A model generated the notes under the pieces. The model had not been told where the DNA came from. It saw only the letters and a list, made by a program, of their open reading frames with translations, and did no database searches. A stretch of 64,000 nt of DNA from Candidatus Delongbacteria bacterium (GTDB taxonomy: Bacteria > CAIWAD01): positions 603,177-667,176 of the forward strand of contig JACKCN010000002.1 in NCBI GenBank assembly GCA_020634015.1. Direction: 5' to 3'. Positions 55,673 through 63,659 of the stretch are shown one piece after another. The stretch's first letter is position 1. Each line of letters opens with the position of its first letter. Both the position numbers and the translations under genes were made by a program.

Positions 55673-55712
55673 TTAAACTATGTGTGCATTTCCAAGGCAC
55701 GTGATCCATTAT

Positions 55713-57068
55713 ATGGAAAAGAACATGAAACTGATTCTGTGGATTCTCCTGCTGTTCCTGGGTCCCCTCCAGGCCTCTTCCGCCACCCAGAACACCACGG
55801 ATGAGGCCATCAAGGGCAAGTGTCTTACTTGCCACAAGGAAAAGAGTCCCGGACTCTATCGGCAATGGTACGGTTCGCGCCATGCCATGCACAATGTCAC
55901 CTGCTACGACTGCCATGCGGCGCGCAAGTCCGAAGCGGACGCCTTCCTGCATGAAGGGGCCTGGATCGCCACACTCGTCACGCCCAAGGATTGCGCCGGG
56001 TGTCATCAGGTCGAAGCCGAGGAGTTCGCCCGGTCATCCCACGCCATGGGCGCCGACATCCTTGACTCCGAGGAAGCCTGGCTGGGCTGGATGGTCGGAG
56101 GCGAGCCGGGCGCGGTGGCCGGTTGCGTGAACTGCCACGGGTCGAAGATCACCATCGATCCCGAATCGCCCAACAAGCTCTCGGCCAGCACCTGGCCCAA
56201 TTCGGGCATCGGCCCCATCAACCCCGACGGCTCCCGCGGGTCGTGCAATTCCTGCCATTCCCGCCATTCCTTCTCCGCGGCCCAGGCCCGTCAGCCCGAA
56301 GTCTGCGGAAAGTGCCACGTGGGCACCAGCCATCCCCAGAAGGAGATCTACACCGACTCCAAACACGGGGCCGCCTATTACACCAACAAGGACAAGATGA
56401 ACCTGGACAGCGACACCTGGGTCGTGGGCCAGGATTATGACGCCGCCCCCACCTGCGCCACCTGTCATCTTTCCGCCGCGGGCGGGCAGCCGCGCAGTCA
56501 CGATCCCGGACGTCGCCTGAGCTGGGACCTGCAGGACGCCGTGTCCACGCACACCGAGAACTGGAAGAGCAAGCGCAGCGCCATGCGCGAGGTCTGCCGC
56601 GCATGCCATGGCGACATTCTGATCGACGGGCACTACCAGCGTCTGGACGGCATCGTGAACCTTTACAATCAGAAGTTCGCGATCCCCGCCTCACGCATCA
56701 TGGGCAAGATAAACGCGAACCGCCCCAAGGGCGCCAACGCCTACACCCAGGATGTCGACTGGGCCTGGTGGGAGCTGACACACAACGGTGGTGCCCATGC
56801 CCGGTCGGGCGCGGCCATGCTCAGCCCCGATCACACCTGGTGGCAGGGCATGTACGAGACGGCCCAGGTATTCTATTCCCGGTTCATTCCGGCCGTGCGC
56901 GCCACGGGCAATGCCCAGGCCATCGCGCTGCTCGACAGCGTGTTGACTCACGACCCGCTGCATGCCTGGATGTCCGGTGATCCCGAGAAACTGCGCGGCA
57001 AGATCCTCGATGGCAGTGCCGCCCTGCCCTACATGGGATTCGACCAGCCGGAGGCACCCAAGCGGTGA
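55713..57068 (+). CDS. Octaheme hydroxylamine-oxidoreductase-like cytochrome
   Basis: This 451-residue protein has a signal peptide (MKLILWILLLFLGPLQASSA) and exactly eight CxxCH motifs. The block SKHGAAYYTNKDKMNLDSDTWVVGQDYDAAPTCATCH spans a signature region of the HAO family, and the C-terminal HNGGAHARSGAAML..WWQGMYE also fits. The residue preceding TWWQG is His, where HAO enzymes I recall have a Tyr that cross-links heme P460; if this alignment is right, the protein belongs to the reductive, cross-link-less HAO-like group. Likely reaction: reduction of nitrite, nitric oxide or hydroxylamine. Start could instead be ATG 55725. Operon with the NapC-type gene (4-bp overlap). Confidence 0.85.
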   Translation: MEKNMKLILWILLLFLGPLQASSATQNTTDEAIKGKCLTCHKEKSPGLYRQWYGSRHAMHNVTCYDCHAARKSEADAFLHEGAWIATLVTPKDCAGCHQVEAEEFARSSHAMGADILDSEEAWLGWMVGGEPGAVAGCVNCHGSKITIDPESPNKLSASTWPNSGIGPINPDGSRGSCNSCHSRHSFSAAQARQPEVCGKCHVGTSHPQKEIYTDSKHGAAYYTNKDKMNLDSDTWVVGQDYDAAPTCATCHLSAAGGQPRSHDPGRRLSWDLQDAVSTHTENWKSKRSAMREVCRACHGDILIDGHYQRLDGIVNLYNQKFAIPASRIMGKINANRPKGANAYTQDVDWAWWELTHNGGAHARSGAAMLSPDHTWWQGMYETAQVFYSRFIPAVRATGNAQAIALLDSVLTHDPLHAWMSGDPEKLRGKILDGSAALPYMGFDQPEAPKR

Positions 57069-58567
57069 AAATCTGGATCCGTCATTTTCTGCATGGTCTG
57101 TCCGTCGACCGACTTTCGCGTACCGGCATCATCCTCACCACGGCCGCCGTGGTCTCATTCGTGTTGCTCGAAGGGGCCACCGTGCTGGGCATGTTCCACA
57201 ATGCCTATGCGGGGCTGGTGACCTACATGGCCCTGCCGGGCATGTTCATCCTGGGACTGATGCTGATTCCGCTGAGCTGGTTCCTGCAGATGCGCAAGCG
57301 CAAGCAGAGCCTCAAGGCGTTGCTCAAGGAGCGCTTCGCGGGCGAGGCCCTTGAATCCGGTCCCTTCGGTGCCCTGCTGATCCGCTCGCTGTTGCTGATG
57401 ACCGTGCTCAACGTGGTCTTCATGACCTTCATGGGTACACAGGCCATCCACTACATGGATTCGGCCGAGTTCTGCGGTACCACCTGTCACACGATCATGG
57501 GTCCCGAGTGGGCAGCCTACCAGTACTCGCCCCACGCCCGGGTGGACTGTGTCAACTGCCACATCGGCGATGGCCTGGAAGCTCTGGTGCGCGCCAAGGT
57601 CAACGGGGCCTGGCAGGTGATCTCGATGACCTTCGGGGTCTACGAGCGCCCGATTCCCACTCCGGTCAAGAACCTGCGGCCCGCACGGGAAACCTGCGAG
57701 AAGTGTCACTGGCCCACTCTGTTCCATGGCAATCGCATCGCCAACTACACACACTACGATCAGGACTCGATCTCCACAGCCAGCTACACCACCCTGATGC
57801 TCAAGATCGGCTCGGGTGAAGTGGGCCAGGAGAGCGGCAGCCATTGGCATGTGGCCAAGTCCAACCACGTGACCTTCGCCAGCGTCAACGACGATGTCGA
57901 GGAGATTCTCTGGGTGGAGTCGCGGCAGCCCGACGGCTCGGTGCGTCGCTTCGTCAACCAGCGCATGGGCGCTGAAGAGAATGCGTCGGCCACCATCGTG
58001 CGCACCATGGACTGCATCGACTGTCACAACCGTGCGACACATGTCTTCGAGGATCCCTCCGATGCGGTGGATCTGCGCATGCGCTCCGGCCAGATCGACC
58101 GCACGCTGCCCTTTGCCAAGCGCACGGCCCTGGGAGCCCTGATGGGCAGCTATGGCGACCGCGAATCGGGCCACCGGGGCATTGACCAGCACATCCGTGC
58201 GACCTACGAACGCATGGACAGCACCCTGCTGGTCAGCCGTGCGGCGGCCATTGACAGCATGATTCTGGCCACCACCGCGATCTACGACCGCAACATCCAT
58301 CCCGCGATGAACGTGCAGTGGGGCTCGTACCCCAACCACCTGGGACACCGCGACGGTGGCGGGTGTTTCCGCTGCCACAACCGTGACCTGGTGGACGAAG
58401 AGGGGCGCCAGATTTCCTACGACTGCACCCTGTGTCACTCGATTCTGGCCAATGACGAGGACCAGCCCTTCAAGTACCTCTCCACGCCCGAGGAGTACAT
58501 GCCTCGGGCCACGCGCGAAATGCGTCGTTACCTGCGTGACGACTTCTGGGAAAGCGTGGAGAAGTAA
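57065..58567 (+). CDS. NapC/NirT-type membrane multiheme cytochrome (quinol dehydrogenase)
   Basis: This 500-residue protein has two N-terminal membrane segments (IILTTAAVVSFVLLEGATVLG and a second pair around 95-125) followed by periplasmic heme domains. Five CxxCH sites (CVNCH, CEKCH, CIDCH, CFRCH, CTLCH) plus CGTTCH are visible, six heme sites in all. NapC/NirT/NrfH-type cytochromes oxidise membrane quinols and feed periplasmic reductases, and here the partner is most likely the HAO-like octaheme with which it overlaps. Uses a GTG start inside the overlap. Confidence 0.88.
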   Translation: MKIWIRHFLHGLSVDRLSRTGIILTTAAVVSFVLLEGATVLGMFHNAYAGLVTYMALPGMFILGLMLIPLSWFLQMRKRKQSLKALLKERFAGEALESGPFGALLIRSLLLMTVLNVVFMTFMGTQAIHYMDSAEFCGTTCHTIMGPEWAAYQYSPHARVDCVNCHIGDGLEALVRAKVNGAWQVISMTFGVYERPIPTPVKNLRPARETCEKCHWPTLFHGNRIANYTHYDQDSISTASYTTLMLKIGSGEVGQESGSHWHVAKSNHVTFASVNDDVEEILWVESRQPDGSVRRFVNQRMGAEENASATIVRTMDCIDCHNRATHVFEDPSDAVDLRMRSGQIDRTLPFAKRTALGALMGSYGDRESGHRGIDQHIRATYERMDSTLLVSRAAAIDSMILATTAIYDRNIHPAMNVQWGSYPNHLGHRDGGGCFRCHNRDLVDEEGRQISYDCTLCHSILANDEDQPFKYLSTPEEYMPRATREMRRYLRDDFWESVEK

Positions 58568-58598
58568 TCGGCCCGGGCCGCGATCCGGAAGCGAGCGG

Positions 58599-59588
58599 AT
58601 GCCTGCATTCGACACTCTGATGCTTGAGAACGTGCGCCTGCGCCTTCGGCCCCTGCGAGCCGACGACGCCGAGGCGCTCTTCTCGCTCCATTCCGACCCG
58701 CGCGTGATGGAATACTGGAGCACGACACCCTGGACCTCGCTCGACAAGGCCCATGAGACGATTCGCGAAGACCAACGCGCCCTGCCCCTGGGCGAGCACC
58801 TTCGACTGGCCCTCGAACTGAAGAGCGCGCCCGGTCTGGTGGGCGTGTGCACCCTGTACAAGTTCTCGCTGCAGAGCCGGCGGGCCGAACTGGGCTACGC
58901 GCTCAGCCCGGCCCAACAGGGCAAGGGACTGATGCACGACGCACTGCGTCTGCTGCTGGATCACGCCTTCGGCACGCTCGGGCTCAACCGGGTGGAAGCC
59001 GACATCGATCCGCGCAATGCGGCTTCCCGCAACTGTCTGCTGAGGCTGGGATTCCGCGAGGAAGGCAGGCTGCGCGAGCGCTGGATCGTGGGGGGAGTCG
59101 TCTCGGACACCGGGCTCTACGGGCTGCTGGCCAGCGACTGGAAGGCCGCTGTCGAATCGCCTGAGCCGGCGATCGTGATCCGTGCGTTCCGCCATGCGGA
59201 CACTGCCGCCCTGACCCGCCTCTGGTCGCAGACATTTACCGACGATCCTCCGCGCAATGAGCCCGGGCGCTTGATTGCCAGCAAACTGGCCCACGGCGAT
59301 GAGCTGCTGCTGGTGGCGATTGAAGAAGGCCGTCTGAACGGTGCCATCATGGCCGGATGGGACGGGGTGCGGGGCTGGTTGTATCACCTGGCCGTCGCCC
59401 GCGACGCACGCCGCCGCGGCCTGGGGGGACGTCTGGTGCGCGAGGCCGAGTCCCGCCTGCTGGCCCTGGGCTGCACCAAGGTGAACCTTCAGGTACGCTC
59501 CTGCAATCGAGCAGTGGTGAGTTTCTATTGCAGCCTGGGCTACCGGGTGGAAGACCATGTCAGCATGGGCCGCGTTCTGGGGGATTGA
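58599..59588 (+). CDS. Tandem GNAT N-acetyltransferase
   Basis: This 329-residue protein has two GNAT domains. The first (~1-175) is RimJ/RimL-like (MLENVRLRLRPLRADDAEALF, LGYALSPAQQGKGLMHDAL, SRNCLLRLGF). The second (~185-329) is RimI/YpeA-like (VIRAFRHADTAALTRLW, LAVARDARRRGLGGRLVREAE, VVSFYCSLGYRVE). Both have acetyl-CoA loops. Targets are probably protein N-termini or amino acids; unknown. Start at ATG 58599 after GGAAG. Confidence 0.87.
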   Translation: MPAFDTLMLENVRLRLRPLRADDAEALFSLHSDPRVMEYWSTTPWTSLDKAHETIREDQRALPLGEHLRLALELKSAPGLVGVCTLYKFSLQSRRAELGYALSPAQQGKGLMHDALRLLLDHAFGTLGLNRVEADIDPRNAASRNCLLRLGFREEGRLRERWIVGGVVSDTGLYGLLASDWKAAVESPEPAIVIRAFRHADTAALTRLWSQTFTDDPPRNEPGRLIASKLAHGDELLLVAIEEGRLNGAIMAGWDGVRGWLYHLAVARDARRRGLGGRLVREAESRLLALGCTKVNLQVRSCNRAVVSFYCSLGYRVEDHVSMGRVLGD

Positions 59589-59682
59589 TCCCGGACGTGA
59601 CACGAACGCAGCGCCTGAGTTCCTGCGCGCCGTGAAACACTGTCATGCGGCCCTTGTGCTGGTTTTCCGCCGGTCGATCCGC

Positions 59683-59690
59683 TACTTTCG
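59683..59690 (+). promoter_or_regulatory. Candidate -7 promoter element of the NfeD-flotillin operon
   Basis: TACTTTCG lies 69 nt upstream of the NfeD ATG at 59759. A TTTT stretch is 16 nt further upstream, a little short for -33 spacing. Confidence 0.35.
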
Positions 59691-59758
59691 TTTTCGCGTG
59701 AACCTGCGCCGGTTCGCCATGACACGAGTGTCCCGCGAGCGGGAAGAAAGGAACTGGA

Positions 59759-60340
59759 ATGAGCGAAAGGCTGGCCGACTTCAACGGGCTTGAGCTGTTC
59801 TTTCTGGCCTGCGCGGTCATTGGCGGTTTCTTCGTGCTGGTCAAGCTGGTGCTGCAATTCATGGGCGGCGACAGCGACCTGGACAGCGCGGCCGATCCGG
59901 ACTTCGGCATCGATGCCGACCACACCAATTCCGACGCGGGCTTCCGCGTGCTGTCGCTGCACGGACTGTCTTCCTTCTTCATGATGTTCGGGCTGGTGGG
60001 GCTGGCCTTCTCGCGTCAGAGCGGGGCAGGGCTGGGTATCACCATCGGCGGCTCAGTGCTGGCCGGTCTGGGCTCGGTCTGGATCATCGGCAAGCTCTTC
60101 CAGGGTGCCGGCAAGCTGCAGTCCAGTGGTACGCTGAATACCAAGGATGCGGTGGGCAGCGTGGGCACGGTCTATCTGGGCATTCCGGACTCCGGAGTGG
60201 GCCGTGTGACAATCAACTTTCGCAATCACCTGCGCGAATTCAACGCCATCTCGAGCGACATGCACGCACTGAAGACCGGCACGGCGATCCGTGTGGTCTC
60301 GGTGAAGGAGTCGATCCTGGTGGTGGAACCTCTCACCTGA
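59759..60340 (+). CDS. NfeD-like membrane protein
   Basis: This 193-residue protein has two to three membrane segments (LFFLACAVIGGFFVLVKLVLQF; FFMMFGLVGLAFS..LGITIGGSVLAGLGSVWII) followed by a C-terminal OB-fold-like domain (NTKDAVGSVGTVYLGIPDSGVGRVTINF). NfeD proteins are encoded with flotillin-like genes, as here with a 13-nt gap, and are thought to help organise membrane microdomains. A GGAAAGGAACTGG site precedes ATG. Confidence 0.85.
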   Translation: MSERLADFNGLELFFLACAVIGGFFVLVKLVLQFMGGDSDLDSAADPDFGIDADHTNSDAGFRVLSLHGLSSFFMMFGLVGLAFSRQSGAGLGITIGGSVLAGLGSVWIIGKLFQGAGKLQSSGTLNTKDAVGSVGTVYLGIPDSGVGRVTINFRNHLREFNAISSDMHALKTGTAIRVVSVKESILVVEPLT

Positions 60341-60353
60341 CGCCGGAGGGCTC

Positions 60354-61919
60354 ATGTTCGATTATTGGATGCTTCCCATTGCCGCGTTCCTGGTCCTGAT
60401 TGTCACGACCATCGTCTTTCTGGCGTCGCGCTACAAACGCTGCCCTTCCGACAAGATTCTCGTGGTATACGGCAAGGTGGGTGCCGGCCAGTCGGCCAAC
60501 TGCATCCACGGCGGCGGCGCCTTCATCTGGCCGCTGATTCAGGACTATGCCTACATCAGCCTGACGCCCATGACCATCAGCATTCCGCTGCAGAAGGCGC
60601 TCTCGCTGCAGAACATCCGCATCAACGTGCCCTCGACCTTCACCGTGGGCATCAGCACCGAGCCGGAAGTGATGACCTCGGCCGCCGAGCGCCTGCTGCA
60701 CCTGACTTCGATCCAGATCGAGGAAATGGCCAAGGAGATCATCTTCGGCCAGTTGCGTCTCACGGTGGCCTCGCTGACCATCGAGCAGATCAACCAGGAC
60801 CGCGAGAGCTTTCTCGAGTCGGTGCGCAAGAATGTGTCACCCGAGCTGAACAAGATCGGTCTGACCCTGATCAACGTGAACATCACCGACATCACGGACG
60901 AGTCGGGCTACATCGACTCCATTGGCAAGAAGGCCGCCTCCGAGGCGATCAACCAGGCCAAGGTGGACGTGGCCGAACAGGAGAAACTGGGCGCCATCGG
61001 CGAGGCCGAAGCCACCCGGGTGAAGGTGATTCGCGTGGCCGAGAACGTGGCCGAGTCGGAGAAGGGCAAGAAGAAGGCCGAAGCCGACCAGCGTGTGTTC
61101 GTGCAGCAGCAGGAATCGGAAGCCACCATCGGCGAGGCGGCCGCCAACCGCGAAAAGGAAATCAAGGTTGCCGAAAATGTGGCTGAGTCGGCCAAGGGGC
61201 AGAAGAAGGCCGAGGCCGACCGCCGCGTGGTGGTGCAGCAGCAGGAAGCCCAGGCCGTGGACGGCGAGAACCGGGCCAAGGCCGACATCGCCGATGCCAA
61301 TGCCGAGCTGGCCGTGAAACAGGCCATCGCCCTGCAGCGCGGCGAAGTGGCCCGCCGCGAGGCCGAGGTCGAAATCCAGAAGGCCCAGTACAAGGCCGAG
61401 CAGGAACGTCTCACGGCCGCCGAGGTGGTGCGTCAGGAGATTGACAAGCGCAAGGTCGAGATCGCGGCCGAGGCCGAAGCGGAGAAGACCCGGCGCGAGG
61501 CACGCGGCCAGGCAGACGCCATCCTGCTGAAGTACGAAGCCGAGGCCGAGGGCATCCGCAAGGTGCTGGAAAGCAAGGCCGCCGGTTACCTGAGCCTGGT
61601 CCAGGGCTGCAACGGCGACGCCAAGTCCGCGGCCACCCTGCTGATGACCGAGAAGATCGAGCAGATCGTCACACTGCAGGTGGAAGCGATCCGCAACATC
61701 AAGATCGACAAGGTCACGGTCTGGGATTCCGGCACCCATGGCGCGTCGGGTGAGTCCGGCGGCACCGCCACCTCCAACTTTCTTTCGGGCCTGATCAAGA
61801 GCCTGCCCCCGCTGCACGAGGTTGCGGGCATGGCCGGCATCGATCTGCCCAGGTATCTGGGCGAGATCCGTTCGGGCACGCAGGATGAAGGAGTGCGGGA
61901 TACGCCGACAACTCCCTGA
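60354..61919 (+). CDS. Flotillin-like SPFH-domain protein
   Basis: This 521-residue protein has an N-terminal membrane anchor (AAFLVLIVTTIVFLA), an SPFH/band-7 domain (~25-200) and a long charged coiled coil rich in AEA repeats. It contains two consecutive ~44-residue repeats (residues 222-265 and 266-309) built on the pattern VAENVAESxKGxKKAEADxRVxVQQQE. Flotillins scaffold lipid microdomains. Operon with NfeD; TspO follows downstream. Confidence 0.92.
   Translation: MFDYWMLPIAAFLVLIVTTIVFLASRYKRCPSDKILVVYGKVGAGQSANCIHGGGAFIWPLIQDYAYISLTPMTISIPLQKALSLQNIRINVPSTFTVGISTEPEVMTSAAERLLHLTSIQIEEMAKEIIFGQLRLTVASLTIEQINQDRESFLESVRKNVSPELNKIGLTLINVNITDITDESGYIDSIGKKAASEAINQAKVDVAEQEKLGAIGEAEATRVKVIRVAENVAESEKGKKKAEADQRVFVQQQESEATIGEAAANREKEIKVAENVAESAKGQKKAEADRRVVVQQQEAQAVDGENRAKADIADANAELAVKQAIALQRGEVARREAEVEIQKAQYKAEQERLTAAEVVRQEIDKRKVEIAAEAEAEKTRREARGQADAILLKYEAEAEGIRKVLESKAAGYLSLVQGCNGDAKSAATLLMTEKIEQIVTLQVEAIRNIKIDKVTVWDSGTHGASGESGGTATSNFLSGLIKSLPPLHEVAGMAGIDLPRYLGEIRSGTQDEGVRDTPTTP
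61017..61280 (+). repeat. 132-bp tandem duplication inside the flotillin gene
   Basis: 61017-61148 and 61149-61280 encode two aligned 44-residue units of the coiled coil (222-265, 266-309). Many third-codon positions differ, so the duplication is not recent. Confidence 0.85.
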
Positions 61920-61954
61920 TGGCCTGTGCGTGAGGGGGCGAAAGGAGGCCTGTG

Positions 61955-62431
61955 ATGATTCCCCGCGGAGTGCTGGGTCTGCTGTTCTTTCTGGGTCTCA
62001 CCTTCTGCGCGGCATGGGTTGGTGCACGCTTTCTTCCGGGGGAGTGGTACGCCGGTCTGCGCAAGCCGGTCTGGAATCCACCCGACTGGATCTTCGCCCC
62101 GGTCTGGACTCTGCTGTACACGCTGATGGCCGTATCGGCCTGGCTGGTCTGGCACCCCAAAGGCGCTCGGGCCGTGGCATTGGGGCTGGGACTGTACGTG
62201 CTGCAGTTGCTGTTTAACGCGATGTGGTCCTGGCTGTTCTTCGGTCTGCACCGCACGGGGCTGGCCCTGGCCGAGATCCTGCTGCTCTGGTGCTGCATCA
62301 CGGCAATGGTCATCGTGTTCTGGAAACTCGACTGGCGTGCGGGCACACTGTTGTTGCCTTATCTGTTGTGGGTCAGTTTCGCCACGGTCCTCAACGCCAC
62401 GCTCTGGTGGCTGAATCGTGCATCGACCTGA
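61955..62431 (+). CDS. TspO/MBR family protein
   Basis: This 158-residue inner- or outer-membrane protein has five helices and the family pattern KPVWNPPDWIFAPVWTLLYTLM near the N-terminus. TspO binds porphyrins and is linked to stress and tetrapyrrole handling, apt near multiheme cytochromes, but linkage is only positional. Start at ATG 61955, six nt after AAAGGAGG. Confidence 0.92.
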   Translation: MIPRGVLGLLFFLGLTFCAAWVGARFLPGEWYAGLRKPVWNPPDWIFAPVWTLLYTLMAVSAWLVWHPKGARAVALGLGLYVLQLLFNAMWSWLFFGLHRTGLALAEILLLWCCITAMVIVFWKLDWRAGTLLLPYLLWVSFATVLNATLWWLNRAST

Positions 62432-62570
62432 GATCCGCAGCAAGCGTTCGTGTCAGGAGTCGGCCAGCACGAGGCGTTGTCTTGGCAGAATGGATTTTTC
62501 GCTTGCACGACGGTGGCCTGTTTGGCACTCTGGCGTGTTGTTCTGGCTTGCGTGAACAGGGATCTCCGCC

Positions 62571-63659
62571 GTGACCTACTCCATGCCATCATCGTCAGCA
62601 CCGGCCCGGGTCGCCGAGAACAGAGCGCCGACGCCGCGGTTGATGGAACGTGTCCACGCCGCCCTGCGGGCAAGGCATTACAGTCCCCGTACCGAGACCG
62701 CCTACGCACAGTGGATTCTGCGCTTCATCCGTTTCCATCAGAAGCGGCACCCAGCCACGATGGGTGTCACGGAAGTCAACGCCTTCCTCTCCTGGCTGGC
62801 GGTCAACCGGCAGGTCAGCGCATCCACCCAGACTCAGGCACTGTCGGCCCTGCTCTTTCTGTACCGACAGGTGCTTGAGCAACCCCTGAGTGAGCTGACT
62901 CTGGTACGGGCCAAGCGATCGCGGCGCATCCCGGTGGTGCTGACTCCCTTCGAGGTCGTCCGTGTGCTGCAGCAGCTGAGTGGTCCCCAGCAACTGGTGG
63001 CCAGCCTGCTCTACGGGTCCGGCCTGCGGCTGCTGGAATGCCTGCGCTTGCGAGTCAAGGATCTGGATCTTGAGCGCCGCGAGTTGACCGTGCGCGCGGG
63101 CAAGGGCGACAAGGACCGGGTGAGCATGATCCCCGAACGCCTGCTCACGCCGCTGCGACTCCAGCTGGAGCAGGCGCGGCGGCTGCACGACGAGGATCTG
63201 GCACTGGGCTGGGGGCAGGCTCCGCTCCCCGGCGCCCTGGCACACAAGTACCCCAACGCCAGCCGCGAGTGGGCCTGGCAATGGGTTTTCCCCCAGGAGA
63301 ACCGCTGGCGTGACTCCCGGGGAACCGAAGGCCGCCACCACATGCATGAAACACTGATCCAGCGTGCCATGCACACGGCCGTGCGCAGTGCGGGCATTCG
63401 CAAGCACGCCACCTGTCACACTCTGCGCCACTCCTTCGCGACCCACCTGCTGGAAAGCGGCCAGGACATCCGCACGATCCAGGAACTGCTGGGTCACAAG
63501 GACCTGAAGACCACGATGATCTACACCCACGTCCTCAACCGCGGCGGCCGCGGCGTCACCAGCCCGCTGGACACCATGCCGCCCAACTCCCCGCGCGAAC
63601 ACCCTCCATCCCCCTGGCCGCCCAGCCCCGATCCCGATGCTGGCCAGGGGTTTCCATGA
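62571..63659 (+). CDS. intI: Integron integrase (IntI), tyrosine recombinase
   Basis: This 362-residue protein has the tyrosine-recombinase set: R in GSGLRLLE, K in GKGDKDRV, HTLRHSF, LLGHKD and the nucleophile Y in TTMIYTHV. It also has the integron-specific additional segment (ALAHKYPNASREWAWQWVFPQ) that chromosomal XerC/D recombinases lack, and the IntI-typical end NRGGRGVTSPLD. N-terminal SAM-like DNA-binding domain at ~25-115. Starts with GTG 62571 after CAGGGAT, or ATG 62583. It is likely a chromosomal integron integrase. It reads toward the right edge, where sequence composition changes; a cassette array there is inferred, not seen. Confidence 0.95.
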   Translation: MTYSMPSSSAPARVAENRAPTPRLMERVHAALRARHYSPRTETAYAQWILRFIRFHQKRHPATMGVTEVNAFLSWLAVNRQVSASTQTQALSALLFLYRQVLEQPLSELTLVRAKRSRRIPVVLTPFEVVRVLQQLSGPQQLVASLLYGSGLRLLECLRLRVKDLDLERRELTVRAGKGDKDRVSMIPERLLTPLRLQLEQARRLHDEDLALGWGQAPLPGALAHKYPNASREWAWQWVFPQENRWRDSRGTEGRHHMHETLIQRAMHTAVRSAGIRKHATCHTLRHSFATHLLESGQDIRTIQELLGHKDLKTTMIYTHVLNRGGRGVTSPLDTMPPNSPREHPPSPWPPSPDPDAGQGFP

